This document shows positions 26,826 to 35,326 of a DNA stretch of 64,000 bases, one piece after another; position 1 is the stretch's first letter, and every line of letters begins with the position of its first letter. This DNA is from Pseudomonadota bacterium (GTDB lineage: Bacteria; Pseudomonadota; Gammaproteobacteria; Burkholderiales; Burkholderiaceae_C). A program made the position numbers and the translations under genes. The DNA lies in the NCBI GenBank assembly GCA_018241405.1, contig JAFEDY010000001.1, forward strand, positions 112,384 to 176,383, in the 5' to 3' direction. The notes beneath the pieces were generated by a model that searched no databases, was not told the origin of the DNA, and worked only from the letters and a program-made list of their open reading frames with translations.

Positions 26826-28910
26826 TCACAACCCGTCGGCCGGCACGGGACGTGGTGTTCCCGGCCGGGTGGCCAGGCTCACCAGCCAGGTCACGGCCAG
26901 GCCCATGGGCACGCCGAACACGCCGGCAGAGATGGGGTGAATGCCAAACCACAGGCCGTCGGCGCGCAGCAGGCTGGGCACCCATTCGCGCACCCCTTCC
27001 ACCTGCACAAGCAGGTAGTACAGGGTGACCGCCAGGCCCGCCAGCATGCCGGCCACGGCGCCGCGCCGTGTGGTGCCGCGCCAGAAGATGCCCAGCACCA
27101 TGACCGGCACGAAGGCCGAGGCGGCAATGGAGAATGAGGCCGAGACCATGGGCAGGATCTCCGACGGCTTGAGCGCCGCCACGAAGGCCGCCGACAAGGC
27201 CACCGTGAGCAGTGTGAACTTGGTCAGGATCACCCTCTGCTCGGGCGACGCCCTGCGCCGCGTTTCCTGAAAATACAGGTCGCGCACCAGTGCGTTGCTG
27301 ATGGTCAGCAGCAAGCCATCGGCGGTGGACAGCGCCGCCGCCAGCCCGCCCGCAGCCACCAGGCCCGAGATGACATAGGGCATGCCGCCGATCTCGGGCG
27401 TGGCCAGCATGATGAGGTCGGCGCCGAAGCGGATCTCGCCGAACTGCACGATGCCGTCACCATTCACATCCTCGATGGACAGCAGCGAGGCATCGACGCG
27501 CGCCCATTGCGCCATCCAGTTGGGCAGCTGGTCGAAGCTGCTGCCCACCAGGTTGTTCATGACCTCGAACTTCACCAGCACGGCCAGCGCCGGCGCGCTC
27601 AGGTACAGCAGGGCGATGAAGAACAGCGACCAGGCCACCGACGTGCGCGCCCCCGCCACCGAGGGCACCGTGTAGTAGCGCGTGAGCAGGTGCGGCAGTC
27701 CCGCCGTGCCGACCATGAGGCAGAACATCAAGGCGAGGAAGTTGCGCCGCGCATTGTCAAAGGTCTGGCGCTCGGCTGGCGTTCCATTCGGGTCACCGGC
27801 AAAGGCCTGGCTGTGGCGCGGCAGGCCGCCCAGGGCGCGGGCGCGCTCGTAGTTGGCCTGCATCTCGCGCGTCCAGCGCTCGCGCGCGGACGCCTCGTCG
27901 CGCGGCATGGTTGCCAGTTCGCGGCTGGCCGCGACGATCAGGCCCACATCGGCGTTCTGCGCGCGCAGGCGCTGGATGCGCAGGCGCGCGGCCTCGCGCT
28001 CGCGCTCCAGCGCAGCGGGCACGTCGGCCAGCCGCGCCTCATAGTCGTGCGCGCGCTTCAGGTACGCGGCAACGACATCGCGCTCGACCTGCGACGCGAG
28101 CAGCCCCTCCTCCAGCTGTGCAATCTTGCCAAGCTGCACCCCCGCCACGACGGGCGCCACCGGGTTGCCCAGCTGCTTGTAGGCCAGCCACGACACGGGG
28201 ATCAAAAAGGCCAGCAGGATGACCATGTACTGCGCCACCTGGGTCCAGGTAATGGCGCGCATGCCGCCCAGGAAGGAGCACAGCAGCACGCCGCCCAGGC
28301 CCAGCATGATGCCGATCTCGAACTGCACGCCCGTGAGGCGCGAGGCGATCAGCCCCACGCCGTAGATCTGCGCCACCACATAGGTGAACGAGCACAGCAC
28401 GGCCGCCAGCGCCGCGATGATGCGCGGCCAGCGTCCGCCGAAGCGCACCTGGAAGAAGTCGGGAATGGTGTAGAGGTTCATGGCCCGCAGGTGCGGCGCC
28501 ACCAGCATGGCCACGAGCACGAAGCCGCCCGTCCAGCCCAGCAGGTAGGCCAGGCCGCCGCTCTGGTCCGGCGTGCCCGAGAAGCCCTGCAGGTACAGCG
28601 CCCCCGAGAGGCTGATGAACGAGGCCGCGCTCATCCAGTCCGCCGCCGCGGCCATGCCGTTGTAGATGGGGGGAATGCGGCGCCCCGCCACGTAGTACTC
28701 GTCCGGATCGGTGGTGCGCCCGTAGACGCCGATGGCGGCATAGACCATCACCGTCAGGAACAGGAAGATGGGGCCTATCCACTGGCGCGACAGGCCGCGT
28801 TGCTCGGCCCAGGCCATCAGCGCCAGAAAGCCCAGCAGGCCCGCGAAGTACAGCAGTGCGATGCGGTTCAGGCGCGCCTGGTAGGAGCGCCCTGCCTCAC
28901 CCCCGTTCAT
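26826..28910 (-). CDS. sodium:solute symporter, VC_2705-type, with EF-hand-like loop
   Basis: A 694-residue inner-membrane transporter of the SSS family, with about 13 hydrophobic segments. N-terminal hallmarks are YYVAGRRIPPIYNGMAAAADWMSAASFISLSG and FGGRWPRIIAALAAV. It resembles acetate/organic-acid permeases and is preceded by a DUF4212 gene (14-base overlap), the standard partner of this subgroup. A charged segment of about 100 residues (around 270-375) interrupts the transmembrane core. Residues 481-492 read DVNGDGIVQFGE, a canonical EF-hand calcium loop with acidic or Asn residues at positions 1, 3, 5 and Glu at 12. The substrate is unknown, with acetate or lactate likely. Confidence 0.9.
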   Translation of the reverse strand: MNGGEAGRSYQARLNRIALLYFAGLLGFLALMAWAEQRGLSRQWIGPIFLFLTVMVYAAIGVYGRTTDPDEYYVAGRRIPPIYNGMAAAADWMSAASFISLSGALYLQGFSGTPDQSGGLAYLLGWTGGFVLVAMLVAPHLRAMNLYTIPDFFQVRFGGRWPRIIAALAAVLCSFTYVVAQIYGVGLIASRLTGVQFEIGIMLGLGGVLLCSFLGGMRAITWTQVAQYMVILLAFLIPVSWLAYKQLGNPVAPVVAGVQLGKIAQLEEGLLASQVERDVVAAYLKRAHDYEARLADVPAALEREREAARLRIQRLRAQNADVGLIVAASRELATMPRDEASARERWTREMQANYERARALGGLPRHSQAFAGDPNGTPAERQTFDNARRNFLALMFCLMVGTAGLPHLLTRYYTVPSVAGARTSVAWSLFFIALLYLSAPALAVLVKFEVMNNLVGSSFDQLPNWMAQWARVDASLLSIEDVNGDGIVQFGEIRFGADLIMLATPEIGGMPYVISGLVAAGGLAAALSTADGLLLTISNALVRDLYFQETRRRASPEQRVILTKFTLLTVALSAAFVAALKPSEILPMVSASFSIAASAFVPVMVLGIFWRGTTRRGAVAGMLAGLAVTLYYLLVQVEGVREWVPSLLRADGLWFGIHPISAGVFGVPMGLAVTWLVSLATRPGTPRPVPADGL

Positions 28911-29220
28911 GTGCGCCGGCTTCGGCGGCCCTGCGCTCGGCCGCCATGTCCTGCCGCTCGAAATGGCTCATCGCCACGCAGTAGACGCAGACGATGATGA
29001 AGAACATCAGCACCGCCCCCTGGGAAGCGATCCAGTAGCTCAGCTGCCACTGCCCCACCGTGAACTGCAGGTCGCGCGCAAAGTAGCAGGCCACGAACGA
29101 CACCAGCACCCACACGAGCAAGAGCCCGGCCTTGAGCCACAGGTGGCGCGCGTCGTGCAGGTCGGGGGCGAAGGGCGCCCCCGCGTGCTCGTCCTGCGTG
29201 AGACTCCTGCGGTGCGGCAT
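28897..29220 (-). CDS. DUF4212 small membrane subunit of sodium:solute symporter
   Basis: A 107-residue protein with two transmembrane helices (LWLKAGLLLVWVLVSFVACYFARDL and ASQGAVLMFFIIVCVYCVAM) joined by FTVGQWQLSYWIASQG, the DUF4212 signature. Genes of this family are found immediately upstream of VC_2705-type symporters and overlap them as here, so the product is presumed to be an accessory subunit. It starts 15 bases upstream of the ppsA stop, so all three genes may be one transcript. Confidence 0.88.
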   Translation of the reverse strand: MPHRRSLTQDEHAGAPFAPDLHDARHLWLKAGLLLVWVLVSFVACYFARDLQFTVGQWQLSYWIASQGAVLMFFIIVCVYCVAMSHFERQDMAAERRAAEAGAHERG

Positions 29221-29234
29221 GGCGTCGTCGTTGG

Positions 29235-31625
29235 TCAGCCGGCCAGCTTCTGCCAGGTGTCGATCACGCTGTCGGGATTGAGCGAGATCGACGTGATGCC
29301 TTCGCCGGCCAGCCACTGCGCAAAGTCCGGGTGGTCGCTGGGACCCTGGCCGCAGATGCCGATGTACTTGTCCTGGGCACGGCAGGCCTTGATGACCTGG
29401 TGGATCAGCGCCTCGACGGCCGGGTCGCGCTCATCGAAGTCCTGGGCCAGCAGCTCCAGGCCCGAGTCGCGATCGAGCCCCAGCGTGAGCTGGGTCAGGT
29501 CATTGGAGCCAATGGAGAAGCCGTCGAAATGCTCCAGGAAGCGATCGGCCAGCACGGCGTTGCTGGGCACCTCGCACATCATGATGAGCTTGAGCCCGTT
29601 CTCGCCGCGCTGGAGGCCATGCTCGGCCAGCAGCTGGGTGACGCGGGCGGCCTGGCCCAGGGTGCGCACGAAGGGCACCATGATTTGCACATTGGCCAAC
29701 CCCATCTCGCCACGCACGCGCTTGATGGCTTCGCATTCCATGGCGAAGGCCTCGCCGAAGTCCGCGCTGATGTAACGCGCCGCGCCGCGAAAGCCCAGCA
29801 TGGGGTTTTCCTCCTCGGGCTCGTAGCGGCTGCCGCCGATGAGCTTGCGGTACTCGTTGGACTTGAAGTCCGACAGGCGCACGATGACGGGCTTGGGCCA
29901 GAACGCGGCGGCAATCGTCGCCACGCCCTCGGCCACCTTGTCCACATAGAAGGCCCGCGGGCTGGCATGGCCGCGCGCCACGGACTCGACGGCCTTCTTC
30001 AGGTCGGCGTCCACGGCGGGGTAGTCCAGGATGGCCTTGGGGTGCACGCCGATGTTGTTGTTGATGATGAACTCCAGGCGCGCCAGGCCCACACCCTCGT
30101 TGGGCAGCTGGGCAAAGTCGAAGGCCAGCTGCGGGTTGCCCACATTCATCATGATCTTGGTGGCAATCTGGGGCATCTCGCCGCGCTGCACCTCGGTGAC
30201 CTCGGTTTCCAGCAGGCCGTCGTAGATCTTGCCCGTGTCGCCCTCGGCGCAGCTCACCGTCACCAGCGTGCCTTCCTTCAGCAGGCCGGTGGCGTTGCCG
30301 CAGCCCACCACGGCGGGGATGCCCAGCTCGCGCGCGATGATGGCGGCGTGGCAGGTGCGCCCGCCGCGGTTGGTGACGATAGCCGAGGCACGCTTCATCA
30401 CCGGCTCCCAGTTGGGGTCGGTCATGTCGGTGACCAGCACGTCGCCGGCCTGCACCTTGTCCATCTCGCGGATGTCGTGGACCAGGCGCACCGGGCCGGT
30501 GCCGATCTTCTGGCCGATGGCACGGCCCTCGGCCAGCACCGCGCCTTGGCCCTTCAACTTGTAGCGCTGCTCGGCCTGGCCCTTGGCCTGGCTCTTCACG
30601 GTCTCGGGCCGCGCCTGCAGGATGTAGAGCTGGCCGTCCTGGCCGTCCTTGCCCCACTCGATGTCCATGGGGCGGCCATAGTGCTGCTCGATGACCAGGG
30701 CGTAATGCGCCAGCTGCTGCACCTCGGCGTCGGCGAGCGAATAGCGGTTGCGCAGCTCGGTGGCCACGTCGGTGGTCTTGACCAGCTTGCCCGTGGCGGC
30801 CTTTTCCTCGGCACTGGCAAACACCATCTGGATCAGCTTGGATCCCAAGTTGCGGCGGATCACGGCCTTGTTGCCGGCGCGCAGCATGGGCTTGTGCACG
30901 TAGAACTCATCCGGGTTCACGGCGCCCTGCACCACGGTCTCGCCCAGGCCGTAGCTGCTGGTGATGAAGACCACGTCCTCAAAGCCGCTTTCGGTGTCGA
31001 TGGTGAACATCACGCCGGCCGCGCCCAGGTCCGAGCGCACCATGCGCTGCACACCCGCCGACAGCGCCACCACGTCGTGCGCAAAGCCCTTGTGCACGCG
31101 GTAGCTGATGGCGCGGTCGTTGTACAGCGACGCGAACACCTCCTTCATCTTGTGCAGCACATCTTCGATACCGACGACGTTCAGGAAAGTCTCTTGCTGG
31201 CCGGCGAACGATGCGTCAGGCAGGTCTTCCGCCGTGGCCGAGCTGCGCACGGCAAAGCTCGCCTGGGCGTTGCCCTCGCTCAGGGTGGCAAAGGCGGCGC
31301 GCACAGCCTTTTCCAGGTCGGCGGGGAAGGGCTGGTGTTCCAGCCAGCCGCGGATCTCGGCGCCGGCGGCGGCCAGCGCGCGCACGTCGTCCACGTCCAG
31401 CGTGGCCAGGCGCCGGCTGATGCGCTCGGCCAGGCCCTCGTGTTTCAGGAACTCGCGAAACGCATGCGCCGTGGTGGCAAAGCCCGTGGGCACGCGCACC
31501 CCTTGGGGCAGCTGCGAGATCATCTCGCCGAGGCTGGCGTTCTTGCCGCCAACGACCTCGACGTCGCTCATTCTCAGGTTTTCAAACGGTACGACCAGGG
31601 TGGTCGCCTCGAAACGTGCAGACAT
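29235..31625 (-). CDS. ppsA: phosphoenolpyruvate synthase
   Basis: Makes PEP, AMP and phosphate from pyruvate, ATP and water for gluconeogenesis. The 796-residue protein has the N-terminal ATP-binding domain ([43 protein letters not shown]), the central phosphohistidine domain with His426 in [21 protein letters not shown], and the C-terminal PEP/pyruvate barrel ending [20 protein letters not shown] and [15 protein letters not shown]. The start at 31625 has GGAG seven bases upstream. Its regulator ppsR is divergent. The downstream symporter may import its carbon source. Confidence 0.96.
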   Translation of the reverse strand: MSARFEATTLVVPFENLRMSDVEVVGGKNASLGEMISQLPQGVRVPTGFATTAHAFREFLKHEGLAERISRRLATLDVDDVRALAAAGAEIRGWLEHQPFPADLEKAVRAAFATLSEGNAQASFAVRSSATAEDLPDASFAGQQETFLNVVGIEDVLHKMKEVFASLYNDRAISYRVHKGFAHDVVALSAGVQRMVRSDLGAAGVMFTIDTESGFEDVVFITSSYGLGETVVQGAVNPDEFYVHKPMLRAGNKAVIRRNLGSKLIQMVFASAEEKAATGKLVKTTDVATELRNRYSLADAEVQQLAHYALVIEQHYGRPMDIEWGKDGQDGQLYILQARPETVKSQAKGQAEQRYKLKGQGAVLAEGRAIGQKIGTGPVRLVHDIREMDKVQAGDVLVTDMTDPNWEPVMKRASAIVTNRGGRTCHAAIIARELGIPAVVGCGNATGLLKEGTLVTVSCAEGDTGKIYDGLLETEVTEVQRGEMPQIATKIMMNVGNPQLAFDFAQLPNEGVGLARLEFIINNNIGVHPKAILDYPAVDADLKKAVESVARGHASPRAFYVDKVAEGVATIAAAFWPKPVIVRLSDFKSNEYRKLIGGSRYEPEEENPMLGFRGAARYISADFGEAFAMECEAIKRVRGEMGLANVQIMVPFVRTLGQAARVTQLLAEHGLQRGENGLKLIMMCEVPSNAVLADRFLEHFDGFSIGSNDLTQLTLGLDRDSGLELLAQDFDERDPAVEALIHQVIKACRAQDKYIGICGQGPSDHPDFAQWLAGEGITSISLNPDSVIDTWQKLAG

Positions 31626-31839
31626 GGGAAAGCTCCAGAAGTTGAAACCGGGTCTGCGCCTGCACAAATGAAAGAATGCGGCAGGCGAGCGCCCATGCAG
31701 CGGCCACGGCTTTGCTGTTGTGGTTGTGGGCCGGCGCGGTGCATGGGGAGAAATTGGGAATAATGGGCGCCATTGTAGGGGCGCCGCCCCAACCCGCGTT
31801 CGCGCCGGCCCAACGTCCAAACCAGCCCTTTCCCCGCCC

Positions 31840-32670
31840 ATGCTGCCCACGCACACGCGCACCGTGTTCTATATCTCCGACGGCACCGGCATCACGGCCG
31901 AGACCTTCGGCAACGCCATCCTGGCCCAGTTCGACATGAAGCCGCGCCATGTGCGCCTGCCCTTCATCGACACCGTGGACAAGGCACACCAGGCCATACG
32001 CCAGGTCAACCACACGGCGGAGCTGGAAGGCAAGAAGCCCATCGTCTTCACCACGCTGGTGAACATGGACGTGCTCCAGGTGATACAGGACGGCTGCAAG
32101 GGCATGCTGATGGACATGTTCAGCACCTTCGTGCGCCCGCTGGAGCAGGAGCTGGGCATGAAGTCGCTGCACCGCGTGGGGCGCTTTTCCGACATCACGC
32201 GCTCCAAGGAATACCTGGACCGCATCGAGGCCATCAACTTCAGCCTGGACCACGACGACGGCCAGAGCCACCGCGACCTGGAGGGCGCCGACGTGATCCT
32301 GATCGGTGTCTCGCGCAGCGGCAAAACGCCCACCAGCCTGTACCTGGCCATGCAATGCGGCCTGAAGGTGGCCAACTACCCGCTGATCCCCGAGGACTTC
32401 GAGCGCCGCCAGCTGCCGCCTGCGCTGATGCCGTTCCGCAAGAAGATCTTCGGCCTGACGATACAGCCCGAACGCCTGTCCGAGATCCGCAACGAACGCC
32501 GCCCCAATTCGCGCTACGCCGACCTGGCCAACTGCCGTTACGAGGTCAACGAGGCCGAGGCCATGATGCGCCGCGCGGGCATACGCTGGCTGTCCACCAC
32601 CACCAAGAGCATCGAAGAGATCGCCACCACCATCCTGCAAGAGGTGCGGCCGGAGAGGTTGGTGTATTGA
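31840..32670 (+). CDS. ppsR: PEP synthetase regulatory protein (kinase/pyrophosphorylase)
   Basis: A 276-residue DUF299 bifunctional enzyme that inactivates PEP synthase by ADP-dependent phosphorylation of a Thr next to the catalytic His and reactivates it by phosphate-dependent dephosphorylation. The start [17 protein letters not shown] and the P-loop-like [15 protein letters not shown] (about 156-170) followed by NYPLIPEDF are diagnostic. I chose the ATG at 31840, giving the usual length; longer in-frame extensions lack similarity to the expected N-terminus. It is divergent from ppsA with about 214 bases between them. Confidence 0.95.
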   Translation: MLPTHTRTVFYISDGTGITAETFGNAILAQFDMKPRHVRLPFIDTVDKAHQAIRQVNHTAELEGKKPIVFTTLVNMDVLQVIQDGCKGMLMDMFSTFVRPLEQELGMKSLHRVGRFSDITRSKEYLDRIEAINFSLDHDDGQSHRDLEGADVILIGVSRSGKTPTSLYLAMQCGLKVANYPLIPEDFERRQLPPALMPFRKKIFGLTIQPERLSEIRNERRPNSRYADLANCRYEVNEAEAMMRRAGIRWLSTTTKSIEEIATTILQEVRPERLVY

Positions 32671-32699
32671 GGCTGTGGCCGCGGTTGTGTGGTGCGGGC

Positions 32700-32716
32700 G
32701 GCCCATGCGATGGGCC
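32700..32716 (+). terminator. possible terminator hairpin after ppsR
   Basis: GGCCCAT-GCG-ATGGGCC is a perfect hairpin 30 bases after the ppsR stop, but only an A/T-mixed tract (ATTAATCAAG) follows, so termination strength is uncertain. Confidence 0.45.
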
Positions 32717-32720
32717 ATTA

Positions 32721-32773
32721 ATCAAGAAAGCCATTGGCGCTTTCCTGCAGAGCGCAAGACGCCCTCATCAATA
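32721..32773 (+). repeat. dispersed palindromic repeat, copy between ppsR and the DUF262 gene
   Basis: AAAGCCATTGGCGCTTTCCT followed by GCAGAGCGCAAGACGCCCTC and ATCAATAG. The stretch GCGCAAGACGC is identical to the copy in hemD, and the spacing of the two half-sites matches. Confidence 0.7.
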
Positions 32774-32781
32774 GCGAGGCC

Positions 32782-34572
32782 TTAGACCCGCCACAGGGTA
32801 ACCGCCAGCTTGGCGAACGCCTTTGATCGATCCTCCACCTGCTTGAACTTGAACAGGCCGAAGGCTGCAAGTTCGTTGGTTAGCCGGATATTTGACTTGG
32901 CGTACTCCTTGCGTTTGGCCAGGAATGGGTTGTTTGATGCCACCACATTCAGCTCGTCGGCCAGCAAGGTCATGTTACCGATGCGGTGCAGCATCTTGGT
33001 GTGCTTGACCCTCCAGCCTTCGCCCAAGTAGCTTGGCCAGTCGCCAAAGTCCTTCTTGGTGCTGGCTTTGTCAGCGGCCTTCGGAATGATGTGCTCAAGT
33101 TCCAGTTCATCTGGTTCGGCAAGGTAGTACTCGTTCTTGTGCCCAATGGCCTTGTATTCGAACATCTCCAGCGCATAGCGCGCGCGATCGATCACAGCCG
33201 GCACAAATGGGAACAAGGCGAAGGACGACTGGAACTCCTCGTCGTCGGGCGTGTGATCCCTCAGGATCTCCAAGACAGCGCTCTCGTAGCCCTTATCAGC
33301 GATGCCGGTAAGGCCCGCGAAGATGGTCTCCAGCTCGTTCGAACGCTTTTCGCATATATGCCGGCGCATCATGAATGCCTCCAAAGCCGTCAGTAATCGA
33401 ACCTGGATTTTTTCATCCAAGCCTTCCCGCCCGAACATATCTAGCAGCCAAGTGAAAGCTTGGAACGCCTTGATGCGCCACAGATTGGCAATATGTCGAT
33501 TGACCTTGGCGGACCCAGTCTTGCACCGCAGCAGTTCGGAGTACCGCTCGGCCGACAGTCGCAGCGCTTTAGCGAATGTCGTGAGCTTGACCTTTTTGAT
33601 TTTGATGGATTCCTCGGCGGCTTCATCGTCGTCACCCATGATGGCGACATCCTCGTCGCCGCCATCCTCTTCGGCATCGTCCTTGATGGTGGACGACAGG
33701 AACTCAGTCATGCTCTCAGCCTCTTGCACGTGGCGAAGGTAGTAAGCCTTGAAGTCAGACACCAGCTTGGTCTTGGTGACCTTGCGGTGAAGCTTGCCCG
33801 CCAGCCATTGGCGAAAAAAGTCATCGCTGTCCAGTCCATCGAGTGCCACGATCAACTTGCGCCAGTCGTCTTTCACTTTGTCCAGCGTGCCGACGGGAAG
33901 CGACGACGCATGGCCAAGCAGAAAGTTCTTAATGATGTCCGTCGGCTTCAGCCGCAGGCCCCGGTTGTTGATCGTCTCGAACAGCTTGTAAGCATCCTTT
34001 GCAGCTCCAACATCCAGCCGGATGATCGAGGCACAGTTCAAGAGCTTGTGGTGAAACTCATTCAGCTGATCGACCGACAATCCGTCAACCCATTCGGCGA
34101 TGTACTTATACGCGTTCGCCAAGCACTCGTTCTCCATCTCTGATGTGTCGCCCGCATCCATCACACGCACGTAATCGCCATGATCTAAGTCGCCCAGCTG
34201 TAACTTGGTTTGCGCTTTGCGGTCAACGCCTTTGCACTGAAGAAGCTTGGAGAGCTCCAGCGCTGCATCCGAGTCTTCTTCACGCTCAAAGCGCCGAGCC
34301 AGCACCCGAATGAGGATCGTTATCGTCGTGACGCGTTGCTGGCCGTCCACCAACTCGAGCTGATTGATCCCTGGCTTGTGCGTGTCGGACAAGAACAGTA
34401 CCGTCCCCAAAAGGTGTGTGTCGCCCGAGGGAAGCAACCGAATGTCGTCAAACAATTCACGCTGCTGCCGCTCACCCCAGGCATAGCGGCGTTGGTAGGC
34501 CGGAATCAGGAATTGCTCATTGCCTACCGAAAAAAATTGCTTAAGCGTCAGCGTGGTCAGGGTGATCTTCAT
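32782..34572 (-). CDS. DUF262/DUF1524 (GmrSD-like) protein, putative defence nuclease
   Basis: A 596-residue protein. The N-terminal DUF262 domain has IPAYQRRYAW and LVDGQQRVTTITILIRVLARR (the DGQQR motif, a ParB/sulfiredoxin-like NTP-binding fold) and FETINNRGLRLKPTDIIKN. The C-terminus has the DUF1524 HNH-type nuclease signature LELEHIIPK with RIGNMTLLADELNVVASNNPF. A highly acidic linker (DDAEEDGGDEDVAIMGDDDEAAEE) lies between them. The architecture equals single-chain GmrSD type IV restriction systems that cut modified phage DNA. Codon use is less GC-biased than that of its neighbours and it has no operon partner, both signs of horizontal transfer. It lies between two copies of the dispersed repeat. 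Confidence 0.82.
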   Translation of the reverse strand: MKITLTTLTLKQFFSVGNEQFLIPAYQRRYAWGERQQRELFDDIRLLPSGDTHLLGTVLFLSDTHKPGINQLELVDGQQRVTTITILIRVLARRFEREEDSDAALELSKLLQCKGVDRKAQTKLQLGDLDHGDYVRVMDAGDTSEMENECLANAYKYIAEWVDGLSVDQLNEFHHKLLNCASIIRLDVGAAKDAYKLFETINNRGLRLKPTDIIKNFLLGHASSLPVGTLDKVKDDWRKLIVALDGLDSDDFFRQWLAGKLHRKVTKTKLVSDFKAYYLRHVQEAESMTEFLSSTIKDDAEEDGGDEDVAIMGDDDEAAEESIKIKKVKLTTFAKALRLSAERYSELLRCKTGSAKVNRHIANLWRIKAFQAFTWLLDMFGREGLDEKIQVRLLTALEAFMMRRHICEKRSNELETIFAGLTGIADKGYESAVLEILRDHTPDDEEFQSSFALFPFVPAVIDRARYALEMFEYKAIGHKNEYYLAEPDELELEHIIPKAADKASTKKDFGDWPSYLGEGWRVKHTKMLHRIGNMTLLADELNVVASNNPFLAKRKEYAKSNIRLTNELAAFGLFKFKQVEDRSKAFAKLAVTLWRV

Positions 34573-34917
34573 GGTTCTTGAGGATGTCTTGGCATCCGGC
34601 GTTCAAGGTTTTGTGTAGCGTGAATAGTCCCGCGGCCCATTTTAGGCAACTTATTGGGCGAACATCGTCACCGGCGAAGCAGCTATGAAGAGCATCTGAA
34701 CTGGACGATCACGAGCAATTGCTTATGGCCGGCCACCCCTTCTGGAAACCAATATTCACTCCTAAATAAATAGCTTATTGCGCTTATTCCATAAACACTA
34801 GCGCTACTTTCCATCAGAATTCCACCACCTTCAATAGCTACCGGTGATCCGCCCCCAGCGGGGGCAGCACCAGTCCGCGCCACCGCGCCAGCAAACCCAG
34901 GCGACACGCCCCTCGCC
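34573..34917. other. intergenic region, AT-richer, with one repeat copy
   Basis: These 345 bases between the DUF262 gene start and the czc cluster carry no convincing ORF. They hold one dispersed repeat (34764-34816) and otherwise low-GC sequence that probably arrived with the DUF262 gene and includes its promoter. Confidence 0.55.
34764..34816 (-). repeat. dispersed palindromic repeat, copy upstream of the DUF262 gene
   Basis: AAATAAATAGCTTATTGCGC then TTATTCCATAAACACTAGCG and CTACTTTCCATCA. The ATAGCT edge, GCGCTTA half-site and CTAGCGCTA half-site match the family, with a centre about two bases longer. Its orientation is opposite to the copy on the other side of the DUF262 gene. Confidence 0.65.
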
Positions 34918-35301
34918 TCACTTCACCACAAACCGCACATTCGCCGCCTTCCTGCCCGGCAGCGTCACCAGTGCCACCGCCTTGGTGCCCGGCGCCACCT
35001 TGAATGCGCCCTTGGCCTGCAGCGCGCCCGCGCCAGCGGGTGCCAGCGTGGCTTCGACCTTCTCGCTGCCGCTCAACAGCGTCAGCCGGGCGCTGCCGCC
35101 CTCGGTCTTCATGGGCTGGCCGTGGTCGCGCAGATGCAGCGTGATGCCGTCGGCGCGGGCCACGAGTTCGTAGTCCACGTCGGCCACCTCGGCCACGGTG
35201 CCGCCATGCAGCGGCTCGTGCGCGTGGTCGTGGGCGGCGGCGGGCAGGGCCGCGGCCAGGGCCAGGGCCAGGGCGGCGATGGAATGGCTTGCCTTGTTCA
35301 T
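34918..35301 (-). CDS. small His-rich periplasmic protein of the metal-efflux operon
   Basis: A 127-residue protein with a signal peptide cleaved near LPAAAHDHAHE, leaving a His-rich mature N-terminus (HDHAHEPLHGG) suited to metal binding. The remainder (VDYELVARADGITLHLRDHGQPM through VTLPGRKAANVRFVVK) looks like a small beta-sandwich. It is the last gene of the czc operon, 25 bases after czcA. I do not recognise a named family; a periplasmic metallochaperone is a reasonable inference. Confidence 0.7.
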   Translation of the reverse strand: MNKASHSIAALALALAAALPAAAHDHAHEPLHGGTVAEVADVDYELVARADGITLHLRDHGQPMKTEGGSARLTLLSGSEKVEATLAPAGAGALQAKGAFKVAPGTKAVALVTLPGRKAANVRFVVK

Positions 35302-35326
35302 TGCACAGTCCTTTCAAAAGAGGAAA

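Noticed and set aside
29331..31763. 810-codon open frame opposite ppsA
   Set aside because: Same antisense composition, no motifs, fully overlapped by PEP synthase.
34683..34907. 74-codon minus-strand frame upstream of the DUF262 gene
   Set aside because: It spans a repeat copy, has no recognisable features and no ribosome-binding site.
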